This document shows, piece after piece, positions 1-9,127 of a stretch of 64,000 nt of DNA. How positions within the stretch are numbered: position 1 is the first letter of the stretch; each line of letters opens with the position of its first letter. The DNA lies in assembly GCF_030518795.1 (NCBI RefSeq), contig NZ_CP130427.1, positions 2,232,001 through 2,296,000 on the forward strand, written 5' to 3'. The stretch is from Micromonospora sp. NBRC 110009 (lineage in GTDB: Bacteria > Actinomycetota > Actinomycetes > Mycobacteriales > Micromonosporaceae). Position numbers and translations under genes: made by a program. The notes below the pieces were generated by a model, which saw only the letters and a program-made list of their open reading frames with translations, was not told the origin of the DNA and did not search any database.

Positions 1-313
1 TGGTGCCGCCCAGGGCCTCCGGGAGGTCCAGGCGCCAGAACTCCGAGTCCATGAACGCCTGGTAGGACTTCTTGAACGACGCCGGCAGCGGCGCGGTGTG
101 CGTCGTGGGGTCGAAGACCGGCGGGTTGCGGTCACTGTCCGAGTAGCTGGCGGCCAGGTCCTCGCGCGCCAGGCGGTCGACCTCGGAGAGGAAGCTGCGG
201 GCGGTGTCGACGTCCAGGTCCGTGTACGGCGCCTGGCCGAACGTCCGGTCCGCCCCGAAGACCTCGAACAGGTTGAATTCGAGGTCCCGAAGGTTGCTCT
301 TGTAGTGGGTCAT
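1..313 (-). CDS. Acyl-CoA dehydrogenase, 5' part only (cut by left edge)
   Basis: The frame opens with ATG at 311-313 and runs off the left edge after 104 codons. The N-terminus (MTHYKSNLRDLEFNLFEV, later SFKKSYQAFMDSEFW) is the extension typical of the broad-specificity FadE5-like acyl-CoA dehydrogenases of actinobacteria, ahead of the usual helical domain. These FAD enzymes carry out the first step of fatty-acid beta-oxidation and pass electrons to ETF. The flavin-binding and catalytic parts are outside the window, so substrate length cannot be judged. A 16-bp palindrome lies 28 bases upstream of the start, and a near-identical one precedes the EtfD-like gene at 29.8-32.0 kb, which suggests common control. 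The Shine-Dalgarno is weak (GGAAG about 12 bases upstream). Confidence 0.85.
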   Translation of the reverse strand, partial: MTHYKSNLRDLEFNLFEVFGADRTFGQAPYTDLDVDTARSFLSEVDRLAREDLAASYSDSDRNPPVFDPTTHTAPLPASFKKSYQAFMDSEFWRLDLPEALGGT

Positions 314-340
314 GCTCGCTGGCCCCGCTTCCGGACAGGT

Positions 341-356
341 GTTACCGATCAGTAAC
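341..356. promoter_or_regulatory. Candidate TetR-type operator upstream of the acyl-CoA dehydrogenase
   Basis: GTTACCGATCAGTAAC is palindromic at 14 of 16 positions (arms GTTAC/GTAAC). It sits 28 bases upstream of the acyl-CoA dehydrogenase start, where it would overlap a promoter. A second copy, differing only in the central three bases, is at 32134-32149. The regulator is not identified in this window; a TetR-family fatty-acid-oxidation repressor is the inference. Confidence 0.55.
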
Positions 357-458
357 CCCGACTGTATTACTCGCCGGTAGCCAACGACAAGCCGATCGTG
401 GAAGTGACAGCGATTACACACTTCCGGTTCAGGTTCCGGCCACTGGCTGACTCCCGAG

Positions 459-1127
459 TCAGTAGGCGACGCCGACGGTCCGTCGTACCGACTCCGGCCG
501 GTCGAGCAGGGCGAGCATGAGTTGGGCGACGTCGGCCCGGGACACGGTCAGGCCGCCCCGGATGTTACGCCCGTACGCCGTGCGGTAGTCGCCGGTCAGC
601 CGGCCGTCGGTGAGCCGCGGCGGCCGGACCACGGTCCAGTCGAGGTCACCGTCCCGCAACTCCTCCTCCATCACCGCCAGGTCGGCGTAGTGGCGACGCA
701 GCACCCGCCGGATCGCCGGCCCGAGCACGAAGCGCATCAGCGGACCGTCGCCCTCGTCGTACCGGGGCGGGCGCGGCCGACCGGGGGACGGCACGACCCC
801 GACCGGGGCCGCGCTGACCACCAGAATCCGTCGTACGCCGGACGCGGTCATCGCCTCGGTGACCGCCCGAGTCCCCCGGGACGCGACACCGGCGTCGGCC
901 GAGGACCGGGGGCCGAGGCCGGACAGCACCGCGTCGGCGCCAGCGACCGCCGACCGCAGCACCGCCGGGTCCGCCGCCGCCAGGTCGGCGGTGACCACCC
1001 GCTGGGGAGCGCCCGGCAGTCGGGCCGGATCGCGCACCACCGCCGTGACGTCGTGACCGGCGACGAGGGCCTGCTCGACGAGGTGACGACCGATCCCACC
1101 GGTGGCCCCGAAGATCGTGAGCTTCAT
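459..1127 (-). CDS. NAD(P)-binding SDR-type oxidoreductase (NmrA/atypical SDR)
   Basis: A 222-residue protein beginning MKLTIFGATGGIGRHLVEQA, a Rossmann dinucleotide-binding loop (GATGGIGR) at residues 7-14. The rest follows the atypical SDR pattern: VTADLAAADP (acidic residue ending a strand), a VLSGLGPR segment, and the WTVVRPPRLTDG strand seen in NAD(P)H-binding anther-type reductases. Such proteins are cytoplasmic reductases or redox sensors; the substrate cannot be inferred. The start at 1127 is preceded by GAAGGGA at good spacing; an upstream in-frame start at 1208 would add 27 residues that do not look like the family. It is divergent from a MarR regulator 86 bases away, which probably controls it. 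Confidence 0.85.
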   Translation of the reverse strand: MKLTIFGATGGIGRHLVEQALVAGHDVTAVVRDPARLPGAPQRVVTADLAAADPAVLRSAVAGADAVLSGLGPRSSADAGVASRGTRAVTEAMTASGVRRILVVSAAPVGVVPSPGRPRPPRYDEGDGPLMRFVLGPAIRRVLRRHYADLAVMEEELRDGDLDWTVVRPPRLTDGRLTGDYRTAYGRNIRGGLTVSRADVAQLMLALLDRPESVRRTVGVAY

Positions 1128-1213
1128 CCGCCATCCCTTCGCCGTGACCGCTCTCAGCGGCCAACTCCCGTAAGATATGGAAACCGTAACAGTTGATACG
1201 AGGTTCAAACAAT

Positions 1214-1702
1214 ATGAGTTCCGTAGAACCTGCGGATGCGCGCCGACGTCGCCGGACGGCCGTCCGGATCAAGGAGGCGATGCGGGAGCTGAGCAACCAG
1301 CTCGCGCTGCTGAACCACCACGTCGGCGTACGCCTGTCGCTGCGCGACGTGGACCTGGACTGCCTCGACCTGATCGCCCGGCACGGGCCGCTCAGCCCGG
1401 GCGCGCTGGCCCGGCGGGCGGGCCTGCATCCGGCGACCATGACCGGCATCCTCGACCGGCTCCAACGCGGCGGCTGGATCGTGCGCGAACGCGACCCCGC
1501 CGCCACGGACCGCCGCTCGGTGACCGTCCGGGCGCTACGGGAACGCAACGGCGAACTGTTCGGCCTCTACGCGGGCATGAACACCGCGATGGACGAGATC
1601 TGCGCCGGCTACGACGAGACCCAACTGGAGGTGATCGCCGACTTCCTGCAGCGGGCCGGAGAAGCCGGACGGCGAGCCACCGACGAACTGGCCCACGGCT
1701 GA
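1214..1702 (+). CDS. MarR-family transcriptional regulator
   Basis: A 162-residue winged-helix protein. The core reads LDLIARHGPLSPGALARRAG, then LHPATMTGILDRLQRGGWIV (recognition helix) and RERDPAATDRRSVTVRAL (wing), the standard MarR layout with helices for dimerisation on both sides. MarR proteins are homodimeric, usually repressors released by small phenolic or oxidising ligands. The start is taken as ATG at 1214; an in-frame TTG at 1193 is possible but has no ribosome site. It is divergent from the SDR oxidoreductase, and the 86-base spacer is the likely operator region. A weak inverted repeat (GTT...AAC) lies around 1192-1210, too imperfect to call. Confidence 0.9.
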   Translation: MSSVEPADARRRRRTAVRIKEAMRELSNQLALLNHHVGVRLSLRDVDLDCLDLIARHGPLSPGALARRAGLHPATMTGILDRLQRGGWIVRERDPAATDRRSVTVRALRERNGELFGLYAGMNTAMDEICAGYDETQLEVIADFLQRAGEAGRRATDELAHG

Positions 1703-1714
1703 CCGGCACCCACG

Positions 1715-2842
1715 TCAGCTCTCGGCCGCGCCCACTTCCCAGCTCGGCACCGCGGCCGTCACGCCGCTGTGCGGGCCGGTGTACTCCATCAGCACCAGCG
1801 CGATGTCGTCGTCGAGCCGGCCGTGCACCCACTCGACCAGGGCGGTCTCCAGCGACGCCAGGCCGTCGGCGACGGTGCCGTGACCGAGCAGCCGCCAGGC
1901 CCGGTCGGCGGTCGGGAAGAACTCCCCGTCCCGGCGGGCCTCGCCCAGCCCATCGGTGAAGAGCAGCAGCCGGTCGCCCGGTTCGAGCCGCTCCACCCGG
2001 GGCCGGACCACCGGCATGAAGCCCAGCGGCGGCGCGGGAGCCGGCGGTTCGAGCGGGATCACCGCGCCCCGGCGCAGCAGCAGCGGCGGCGGATGCCCGC
2101 AGTTGACGATGGTGAGGGTGCCGCCCCGCTCCTCGACCAGCGCGGCGGTGACGAAGTCCTCGTCGCCCACGTTGCGGGCCACCGCCCGGTCCAGGTCGGT
2201 CACCACCGCGCGCAGGTCCGCCCGCTCGTACGCGACATGCCGGTACGAGCCGAGGACGATGCTGGCCAGCCGAACCGCCTCCAGCCCCTTTCCCCGGACG
2301 TCACCGATGATCATGCGGACGCCGTACGGGGTGTCCATCACCTCGTACAGGTCGCCACCGATCTCGGCGCTGGCCCTGGACGAGATGTACCGGGCGGCCA
2401 CCGCGAGCGTGCCCACCTGCGGGCCGAGCGGCCGGAGCACCGCCTGCTGGGCGACCGAGGCGAGGCGGGACAGCTCCCTGATCTGCTCGGCCTGGCCCTG
2501 GCGGACCGCCGCCATGGCTGCGGCGATCGCCGCGGCCATGGCGACCGCCGCGACGTTGACGGCGGTGACCGGGGACGCGGTCTGCTCGGCGAGGGCGAAG
2601 GCGGCCGCGATCCCGGTGGCGAGAACGCCGAGCCCGAGCACCACCCGCCAGGACGCCATCGCGGCGGCGAGCAGCGGCGCGGCCACCATCAGGGCGAGGT
2701 AGTGCGCCGCCCGGCCGTCGGTCAGCTCCACCGCCGAGACGAGCGCGAGCAGCGCGAGAGCCGCGCCGAGGCCGGCGCGGGATCCGGGGCTCAGCGGGCG
2801 GCGGCCCGACTGGAAGGGTTGCGTGCGTACATCGGACAGCAT
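1715..2842 (-). CDS. Membrane-anchored SpoIIE/RsbU-type PP2C phosphatase
   Basis: About 375 residues. Residues 20-130 hold several alanine/leucine-rich membrane segments, followed by a short linker (QAEQIRELSRLASVAQQ) and a SpoIIE phosphatase domain with the markers SAEIGGDLYEV, MIIGDVRGKGLEA, VNCGHPPPLLLR and LLLFTDGLGEAR. The aspartates of GGDLY, GDVRG and the DDDIALVL end are the metal ligands of PP2C-type enzymes and all are present. RsbU relatives dephosphorylate anti-anti-sigma factors in partner switching; no STAS or RsbW-type gene is adjacent, so the partner is elsewhere. Start: ATG 2842 is chosen; an in-frame GTG at 2938, 5 bases after the upstream gene's stop, would add 32 low-complexity residues. 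Neither has a clear ribosome site. Confidence 0.85.
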   Translation of the reverse strand: MLSDVRTQPFQSGRRPLSPGSRAGLGAALALLALVSAVELTDGRAAHYLALMVAAPLLAAAMASWRVVLGLGVLATGIAAAFALAEQTASPVTAVNVAAVAMAAAIAAAMAAVRQGQAEQIRELSRLASVAQQAVLRPLGPQVGTLAVAARYISSRASAEIGGDLYEVMDTPYGVRMIIGDVRGKGLEAVRLASIVLGSYRHVAYERADLRAVVTDLDRAVARNVGDEDFVTAALVEERGGTLTIVNCGHPPPLLLRRGAVIPLEPPAPAPPLGFMPVVRPRVERLEPGDRLLLFTDGLGEARRDGEFFPTADRAWRLLGHGTVADGLASLETALVEWVHGRLDDDIALVLMEYTGPHSGVTAAVPSWEVGAAES

Positions 2843-2942
2843 GCCTGATGGACGGGAACGGGTGAATGAGCCTGGCCCGTCGGCCGAGGAGGTTCTGCCC
2901 GGCCGGGTCACCCCGCCGGCCCGATCGCCGCCGGTCACCCGG

Positions 2943-3569
2943 TCAGCCGAGGACCTCGTACCGGACGGTGACCTCGCCGAGGTCGGTCGAGGCGATGGCC
3001 GCGAAGGCCGCGCGGGACAGGTCCAGGCAGCGGCCGTCGACGTACGGACCGCGGTCGTTGATCCGCACCACCACCGACTTGCCGTTGGCCGGGTTGGTCA
3101 CCCGGACCTTGGTGTCGAACGGCAGCGTCTTGTGTGCGGCGGTCAGCGCGTCCGGGTTGAAGGTCTCGCCGTTCGCGGTCATCTGACCCTCGTCGTAGAA
3201 GGACGCGCCGCAGGTGCCGCTCGACACGACCTTGGCGGCGGTCGTGGTCTTCCTCGCGGTGGGCGTCGGGCTGGCGGTCCGGGTCTTGCTCCGGGAGGCC
3301 GCCTGGGTGCGGGTCGCCGTGGGGCTGGGGGTGGCCTTCGGCGAGGGGCTGCGGCTCGGCGTGGGGGACGCGGTCGGCGAGGCGGCGGCCGAGCTGGGCG
3401 CCACGGTGCTGGGCAGGGCCTCGACGGCGGCCGGCCGGGTGGCGGGCTCGCCGGAGGTGAGCTGGACCGCGCCGACGGTGCCGCCGACGGCGAGCGCCAC
3501 TCCGACGGCTGCGGTGGCGGCGATGCCCACGGGCGAGAACTTACGGGTACGGAAGTGCTTACCAGCCAC
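2943..3569 (-). CDS. Secreted RlpA-like double-psi beta-barrel protein
   Basis: A 208-residue protein starting with GTG at 3569 behind AGGAAAGGA. After a basic N-terminus ([13 protein letters not shown]), a hydrophobic segment at about 14-35 acts as signal peptide or anchor. Residues 40-115 are a Ser/Thr/Pro/Ala-rich linker. The C-terminus is the RlpA double-psi barrel: [50 protein letters not shown] and [11 protein letters not shown]. RlpA barrels bind or cleave peptidoglycan glycan strands; the Asp of NDRGP and the family's ordered motifs are present, so activity is plausible but unproven. It lies immediately upstream of the SpoIIE phosphatase on the same strand. I looked for a ydaO riboswitch in its leader, as often found for such genes, and did not find one. 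Confidence 0.85.
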   Translation of the reverse strand: MAGKHFRTRKFSPVGIAATAAVGVALAVGGTVGAVQLTSGEPATRPAAVEALPSTVAPSSAAASPTASPTPSRSPSPKATPSPTATRTQAASRSKTRTASPTPTARKTTTAAKVVSSGTCGASFYDEGQMTANGETFNPDALTAAHKTLPFDTKVRVTNPANGKSVVVRINDRGPYVDGRCLDLSRAAFAAIASTDLGEVTVRYEVLG

Positions 3570-3775
3570 CGCCCGGTCCTTTCCTCAGCTGAACAAACCG
3601 GGTGGGACCGTAACGAGAGAAGCACTTCCGAAGTCAACCTGATCATTGTGATATGCCCGCATTTACCCGCATACGTGTAGCCGGTTGACCCGGCTCGACT
3701 CCTCCGAACGGACGAAGGAGCGCAGGCCGGGACGGGTGGCCCATCGCCTGGCGTCGGTGCCCGAGGATGGGTGTC

Positions 3776-4318
3776 GTGCTGCATCGACGTCTGGTCGAGC
3801 TGTTCCGCTGGGTCGACCCCGGCCCGGACAGCGGTCATCTGGTCAGCGACATCTCCGCCTGGTGGCGGGATCCGGAGGTGCTGGCCGCCGTCGGACCGGC
3901 CCTCGCCGGCCTGTTCCCGGCGGCCCGCCCGACCGTGGTGGCCGCCCCCGAGGTGACCGGACTGCTGCTCGGCCCGCTGGTCGCGGTGGCGGCCGGCGCC
4001 GGTTTCCTGCCCGCGTACAAGGACGGCGGCGAGCGGCAGCGGGTCGGTGCGATGCGCTGGGTGGAGACGCCGGCGGACCACCGGGGCCGGCGCCTGCGGC
4101 TCGGCGTCGACGGCCGCCGGCTGCGCGCCGGCGACCGGGTGCTGCTCGTCGACGACTGGGTGGACAGCGGTGCCCAACTCGACGCGCTCCACCGGGCGGT
4201 CCAGGCCGGCGGGGCGGAGGTGGTCGGGGCCGCCGCCCTGGTGGCCACCTGCCCGCCGGCGGTCGCCACACGGCTCCGGCTGCGCGCCCTGCTCACCGCG
4301 GACCTGCTGCCCGGCTGA
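3776..4318 (+). CDS. Phosphoribosyltransferase-family protein
   Basis: About 180 residues. The PRPP-binding loop is VLLVDDWVDSGAQ at residues 122-134, the acidic-pair plus small-residue loop of type I phosphoribosyltransferases, most like adenine phosphoribosyltransferase. The region VVAAPEVTGLLLGPLVAVAAG fits the preceding strand-helix of that fold, and LPAYKDG the lysine-containing flexible loop. The nucleobase specificity is not evident and the hood is short. Start: GTG at 3776 lies 9 bases after GAGG (3763-3766); the alternative ATG at 3767 abuts that GAGG and is too close for it to act as ribosome site. It stands alone between the RlpA gene and the convergent exported-protein pair. Confidence 0.8.
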   Translation: MLHRRLVELFRWVDPGPDSGHLVSDISAWWRDPEVLAAVGPALAGLFPAARPTVVAAPEVTGLLLGPLVAVAAGAGFLPAYKDGGERQRVGAMRWVETPADHRGRRLRLGVDGRRLRAGDRVLLVDDWVDSGAQLDALHRAVQAGGAEVVGAAALVATCPPAVATRLRLRALLTADLLPG

Positions 4319-4379
4319 ACCCGTCCGGCCGCCGACCGGGGTCCCCGCCCGAGGACCGGGACCCCGCGTCGGACTGACG

Positions 4380-6572
4380 TCACTCCATGAAGGAGGGCTC
4401 CGGCACCGCCGGCACCGACTTGGTACGCGGCATCGGCGCCTCGGTCGCCTGGACCGTCACGCCGGTTGCCAGCATCCGGTCGAAGGCGTTGCGGAACAGG
4501 GTCGACATCGCCTCGTCGCTCGCCAGCGCGCCGGCGAACGAGATCGAGGAGGCGCTGAACACCATGGCCCCGTTGGGCTTCTCCATGAAGACCATGGCGG
4601 CGCCGCCGTTGGCGTTCTCGCCCACGGCGATGACCTGGGCCGGGGTGGCCTCCCCGGCGAGGCCCCGCATGCCGTCGACCTCCCAGCCGCTGGCGCCCTT
4701 GTTGTAGCCGGTGACGCCAAACCTGCTGCCCACGATGAGGCCGGTGCCGGCGAGCAACGGGTGGTCCTGCGTGACGCGGAACGGCGCGTACGTGCTGGCC
4801 GCGATGTAGTTGGTGCCGACCAGCTGCGAGGCGGGCAGACCGAGGTCGCTGAAATAGTCGCGTCTGCCGTCGGTGCTGCGTCGGTAGGTGACGACCGTGC
4901 GGGCGCTGTTGGGACGGACCCGCTCGTAGATGCCGTTCCCGCCGGCGTAGACGAGGTGACCGCCGCCGGCCTGGAAGTTGACCAGGTTCTGGCGCATGGC
5001 CTCGCTCCAGTACTCCGGGTGGCTGGCCAGCACGATCACCCGGTAGTTGGTGAGCCATGCCCCGGAGGCGTGCAGGTCCATGTCCTCGTAGCAGTCGAAG
5101 GCGAGCCCCTGCCGGGTCATCCAGCGGGTCAGCAGCAGGTCCGACCAGAGGGTGTGGTCCGGCGCCCCCGGGTCGTCGACGTTCCACTCGGTGGACGGCC
5201 GGCGGACGGTCAGCGGGCGCTGGCTGAAGATGTCGTTGCAGTACTGGTTGTGCCCACCCCAGCTGTTGTACGCGTTGTAGGTGAAGGTCGGTACCAGCAC
5301 CGCGATCTTGTTGGTCGGCTGCACCGGCCGGACCACGAACGGCACGTAGCGGCGCAGCCCGTAGGCACCGGTCAGCTGGGCGGCGTACAGGCCGGGCTGC
5401 CAGTCGGCGGGAATCTTGAACTGGATCCGGTCCGACCAGTTGCAGCCGACCGTGAGGTACCCCTTCGGCAGGGCCTGCACGCCGGTGGCGACCGAGAAGG
5501 GCTGCGAGACGGCCTCCGGCGCGCCGGCGGCGGGCGCCAACCGGACCATCGCCGCGCTGACCGAGGACAGCCCGGTCGAGACCGCGATCTTGACGACCTC
5601 GCCCTGCCGGACGCTGGGGGTGTTCGGGTAGCCCTGGAGGGCCGCCTGGGGCTGCACCGTCCAGCCGGAGCCGACCTTCAGCCCCGACCCCTTGTTCATC
5701 CACGCGGTCCGCTGGTCGCTGCCGACCGTCAGGTAGTTGGTCAGCCGGTACTCCATCAGCCGGCCGGTCTGGGTGGCGGCGGGCACATCCGGCGGGATCG
5801 CGTAGAGAACGCCCTGACCGGTGAACCAGACCCCGTCGTTCAACCCGAAGTTGCGGAAGCCGCTGCCGATCTTGAACCCGGAGCCGGGCGCCCACACGCC
5901 GTCGCCCTGGTGGCGGTACCAGGAGATGTCGCCGTAGTTGTAGGCGTAGATGACGCCGTTGGTGTCCGCCTGACAGATGGTGCTCTTGAAGCCGCTGCCG
6001 ATCTTCAGGCCGTCGACCGACCACTTCTTGGCCACCAGGTCCCACCGGTGCAGGACCAGGTCGCCGTCCGAGGTCTGCCCGTAGATGTCGCCGTTGAAGC
6101 CGAACACCCGGGGGTACTTGTCGAAGCCGGACCCGATCTGGCCGCCGGAGATCCAGGTGCCGACGCCGGTGGTGCCGTTGCTGAGCCGGTAGCGGTAGTA
6201 GAGCAGGACGCCGTCGCCGCGCAGCGCGTAGAGCGATCCGTCGACGCCGCCGAAGACCGCGCGGAAGTAGCTCCAGCCGGTGCCGACCCGACGCCCCGAG
6301 CCGCTGGCCCAGCTCGCCGCCCCGGTCTGGTAGCCGAGGTGGCGGTACCAGTAGAGGGCGCCGTCGGCCTGGATGGCGAAGATGACCCCACCGCCACCAC
6401 CGACCAGGCGGATGAACCGCTGCTGCGGGTCGTAGCTCGGCACGGCCGCCGAGGCGGCCTGCTCACCGACGGCCTCACCCACCGCCAGGACCGGCGGTAC
6501 GGCGGCGGCGATGACTGCGCTGTTCCGCAGCAGACGCCGACGGCCGATGCCCGACTTCGGGCTCTCCTCCAT
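4380..6572 (-). CDS. Tat-exported tachylectin-like propeller / dimethylformamidase-beta-like protein, copy 1
   Basis: A 730-residue exported protein. The N-terminus has a twin-arginine-type signal (RRRLLRNSAVIAAAVPP at 11-27). Residues about 48-280 are a tachylectin-2-like beta-propeller with repeated W-Y-R and IGSGF units (ALYWYRHLGYQTG, LLYYRYRLSNGTTG, KIGSGFK). After a beta-sandwich linker, the C-terminal half resembles the beta-subunit C-terminal domain of N,N-dimethylformamidase, with FTYNAYNSWGGHNQY, LTRWMTRQGLAFDCYEDMDL and LASHPEYWSEAMR. The biochemical role is unknown; carbohydrate binding plus an amidohydrolase-like fold is the inference. Start: ATG 6572 follows GGGGGAG with 5 bases spacing. 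A paralogue follows immediately upstream on the same strand. Confidence 0.85.
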   Translation of the reverse strand: MEESPKSGIGRRRLLRNSAVIAAAVPPVLAVGEAVGEQAASAAVPSYDPQQRFIRLVGGGGGVIFAIQADGALYWYRHLGYQTGAASWASGSGRRVGTGWSYFRAVFGGVDGSLYALRGDGVLLYYRYRLSNGTTGVGTWISGGQIGSGFDKYPRVFGFNGDIYGQTSDGDLVLHRWDLVAKKWSVDGLKIGSGFKSTICQADTNGVIYAYNYGDISWYRHQGDGVWAPGSGFKIGSGFRNFGLNDGVWFTGQGVLYAIPPDVPAATQTGRLMEYRLTNYLTVGSDQRTAWMNKGSGLKVGSGWTVQPQAALQGYPNTPSVRQGEVVKIAVSTGLSSVSAAMVRLAPAAGAPEAVSQPFSVATGVQALPKGYLTVGCNWSDRIQFKIPADWQPGLYAAQLTGAYGLRRYVPFVVRPVQPTNKIAVLVPTFTYNAYNSWGGHNQYCNDIFSQRPLTVRRPSTEWNVDDPGAPDHTLWSDLLLTRWMTRQGLAFDCYEDMDLHASGAWLTNYRVIVLASHPEYWSEAMRQNLVNFQAGGGHLVYAGGNGIYERVRPNSARTVVTYRRSTDGRRDYFSDLGLPASQLVGTNYIAASTYAPFRVTQDHPLLAGTGLIVGSRFGVTGYNKGASGWEVDGMRGLAGEATPAQVIAVGENANGGAAMVFMEKPNGAMVFSASSISFAGALASDEAMSTLFRNAFDRMLATGVTVQATEAPMPRTKSVPAVPEPSFME

Positions 6573-6729
6573 GATCACTCCCCCGTGGCAGACGCACGGG
6601 GAAGATACTCCGAGGAAGCCTCTGATCAGGTACCCCGACCGACCCGGAGGGTCCGGATCACCACGTTCGCCGGATACTTCCGGCCGGCCGGTGCGGCGGA
6701 GATCGTCGTTCCGGAGGATTGACGCCTGG

Positions 6730-8913
6730 TCACTCCATCGACGACGCCTCCGGCACCCCCGGGGCCGGGCTGGTCCGCGGCATCGGCGCCTCGGTGGCCT
6801 GGACCGGCTGACCCGAGGCCAGCATCCGGTCGAAGACGTTGCGGAAGAGGATCGACATCGCCGGGTCGCTGTCCAGCGCGCCGACGAACGAGATGGCGGA
6901 GGCGCTGAACACCAGCGCACCGTTGGCCTTCTCCATGAACACCATGGCCGCGCCCTCGCCGCCGGGGTTCTCACCCATCGCGATCACCTGGGACGGCGCG
7001 GCCTCACCGGCCAGACCCCGCATCGCGTCCATCTCCCAGCCGCTCGCGCCCTTGTTGTAGCCGGTGGCACCGAATCTGCTGCCCACCACGAGCCCGGTGC
7101 CGGCGAGCAGCGAATGGTCCCGAACCACCCGGTAGGGCGCGTAACTGCCGGCGGCGATGTAGTTGGTACCGACCAACTGCGAGGCGGGCAGTCCCAACGC
7201 CGTGTAGTAGTCACGCTTGCCGTCGGAGCGCCGGTAGGTCACCACCGTGCGGGCGCTGTTGACCCGTACCCGTTCGTAGATGCCGTTTCCTCCGGGGTAG
7301 ATCAGGCGTCCACCGCCGGCCTGGTAGTTGACCAACTGTTGCCGCATCGCGTCGGTCCAGTACTCGGGGTGGCTACCGAGCACCAGGACCTGGTATTTGG
7401 TGAGCCACGCCCCGGAGGCGTGCAGGTCGGCGTCCTCGTAGCAGTCGAAGGCGTACCCCTGCCGGGTCATCCAGCGAGTCAGCATGAGGTCGGACCAGAG
7501 GGTGTGGTCGAACATCGCCGGGTCCTCCACGTTCAGCTCCGTGGAGGGACGGCGCAGGGACAGCGGACGCGGGCCGGTGAGGTCGGAGCAGTACTGGTTG
7601 TGACCGCCCCAACTGTTGTACGCGTTGTAGGTGAACGTCGGCAGCAGCACCGCAATCTTGTTGGTCGGTTGGACCGGCCGGACCACGAACGGCACATACC
7701 GGCGGAGGCCGGACGGCCCCTCCAGTCGGGCGGCGTACAGGCCGGGCTGCCAGTCCGCCGGGATCCGGAACTGGATCCGGTCGGACCAGTTGCAGCCGAC
7801 CGTCAGGTAGCCCTTCGGCAGGGCCTGCACGCCGGTGGCGACCGAGAAGGACTGCGAGACCTGCTCCGGAGCGCCGGCGGCGGGCGCCAACCGGACCATC
7901 GCCGCGCTGACCGAGGGCAGCCCGGTCGAGACCGCGATCCGGACCAGCTCGCCCTGCGCGACGCTGGGGGTGTTCGGGTAGCCCTGGAGGGCGGCCTGGG
8001 TCTGCATCGTCCAGCCGTTGCCCACTGTCAGCCCGGTCCCGCGGTTGATCCAGGACGCCCGGTTGTCGGTGCCGGCGGTGACGTAGTTGGTCAGCCGGTA
8101 CTCCCGCAGACTGCCGGTCTGGCTGCTGGTGGGGGAGTTCGGTGGAATCGCGTAGAGCGCTCCCTGACCGGTGAACCAGACCCCGTCGTTGATCCAGAAG
8201 TTGCGGAACCCGCTGCCGACCCGGAACGCCGACCCCGAGGCCCAGGTCCCGCCGCCCAGGTGCCGGTACCAGTAGATGTCGCCGAAGTTGTAGGCGTAGA
8301 TGACGCCGTTGGTGTCCGCCTGGCAGATGGTGCCCTTGAAGCCGCTGCCGATCCGTGCGCCGTCGACGGTCCACGTCTTCGTCACCAGGTCCCACCGGTG
8401 CAGGTACAGCTCACCCTCGGCGGTCTGCCCGTAGATGTCGCCGTTGAAGCCGAACACCCGGGGGTACCGGTCGAAGCCGGACCCGATCTGGCCGCCCGTG
8501 ATCCAGGTGCCGACGCCGGTGGTCCCGTTGCTGAGCCGGTAGCGGTAGTAGAGCAGCACGCCGTCGCCACGCAGCGCGTAGAGCGAACCCTCGGTGCCGC
8601 CGAAGACGGCCCGGAACCCGTTCCAGCCGCTGCCGATGCGACGCCCCGACCCGCTGGCCCAACTGGCCGATCCGGTCTGCCAGCCGAGATGCCGGTACCA
8701 GTAGAGCGCACCGTCGGCCTGGATCGCGTGGATCACCCCCGAACCGCCACCGACCAGCCGGATGAAACGTTGCTGCGGGTCGTAGGCGGGTATCGCGGCC
8801 GAGGCGACCTGCTCCCCGACGGCCAGGAGCGGCGGCACGGCGGCGGCGATGATGGCCCCGTCGCGCAACAGCTTCCGGCGCGGCACGCCCGAAGAACTCG
8901 CGAACTCCCCCAT
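6730..8913 (-). CDS. Tat-exported tachylectin-like propeller / dimethylformamidase-beta-like protein, copy 2
   Basis: A 727-residue paralogue of the neighbouring gene, similar along its whole length by eye. Signal: RRKLLRDGAIIAAAVPP at about 12-28, again twin-arginine-like. The propeller units (ALYWYRHLGWQTG, QIGSGFDRYPRVFG, ARIGSGFK) and the C-terminal markers FTYNAYNSWGGHNQY and LGSHPEYWTDAMR are conserved. The differences fall mainly in surface positions and around 530-560 (DLTGPRPLSLRR against DIFSQRPLTVRR). Start: ATG 8913 after GGAGGAG. The two leaders share an ACTCCGAGG element (6607-6615 and 8951-8959), so the promoter region seems to have been duplicated with the gene. The 157-base gap to copy 1 could allow either an operon or two promoters. 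Confidence 0.85.
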   Translation of the reverse strand: MGEFASSSGVPRRKLLRDGAIIAAAVPPLLAVGEQVASAAIPAYDPQQRFIRLVGGGSGVIHAIQADGALYWYRHLGWQTGSASWASGSGRRIGSGWNGFRAVFGGTEGSLYALRGDGVLLYYRYRLSNGTTGVGTWITGGQIGSGFDRYPRVFGFNGDIYGQTAEGELYLHRWDLVTKTWTVDGARIGSGFKGTICQADTNGVIYAYNFGDIYWYRHLGGGTWASGSAFRVGSGFRNFWINDGVWFTGQGALYAIPPNSPTSSQTGSLREYRLTNYVTAGTDNRASWINRGTGLTVGNGWTMQTQAALQGYPNTPSVAQGELVRIAVSTGLPSVSAAMVRLAPAAGAPEQVSQSFSVATGVQALPKGYLTVGCNWSDRIQFRIPADWQPGLYAARLEGPSGLRRYVPFVVRPVQPTNKIAVLLPTFTYNAYNSWGGHNQYCSDLTGPRPLSLRRPSTELNVEDPAMFDHTLWSDLMLTRWMTRQGYAFDCYEDADLHASGAWLTKYQVLVLGSHPEYWTDAMRQQLVNYQAGGGRLIYPGGNGIYERVRVNSARTVVTYRRSDGKRDYYTALGLPASQLVGTNYIAAGSYAPYRVVRDHSLLAGTGLVVGSRFGATGYNKGASGWEMDAMRGLAGEAAPSQVIAMGENPGGEGAAMVFMEKANGALVFSASAISFVGALDSDPAMSILFRNVFDRMLASGQPVQATEAPMPRTSPAPGVPEASSME

Positions 8914-9127
8914 GGCGACTCCTCCATGGACCGAAGGTGACCGGGAAACTACTCCGAGGCGCGCCCGGATGATGCCCCACTCCGGTGCGGGCCCCGACAG
9001 TGCGTCCGTTCGCCGCGCAGCTCGAACCGGGTGGCCCATCCGGGATTACCGGTCCAGGCAATTGACAACTGTTGATCACTTCCCTCGGGGTTGACCTCAA
9101 GGCCGGTTGAACTTCGAGGATCGCGGT

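Noticed and set aside
3570..3720. Possible ydaO riboswitch in the RlpA-like gene leader
   Set aside because: RlpA genes often have one, but the conserved GGGGTGAATCC and GTCAGCTAACC blocks are absent on the minus strand here.
3835..6974. Very long open frames antisense to or alongside the exported-protein gene (for example 4047-6722 plus and 3835-6045 minus)
   Set aside because: They are rich in Arg/Gly/Pro/Ala with no domain pattern, and they mirror the high third-position GC of the real gene; shadows.
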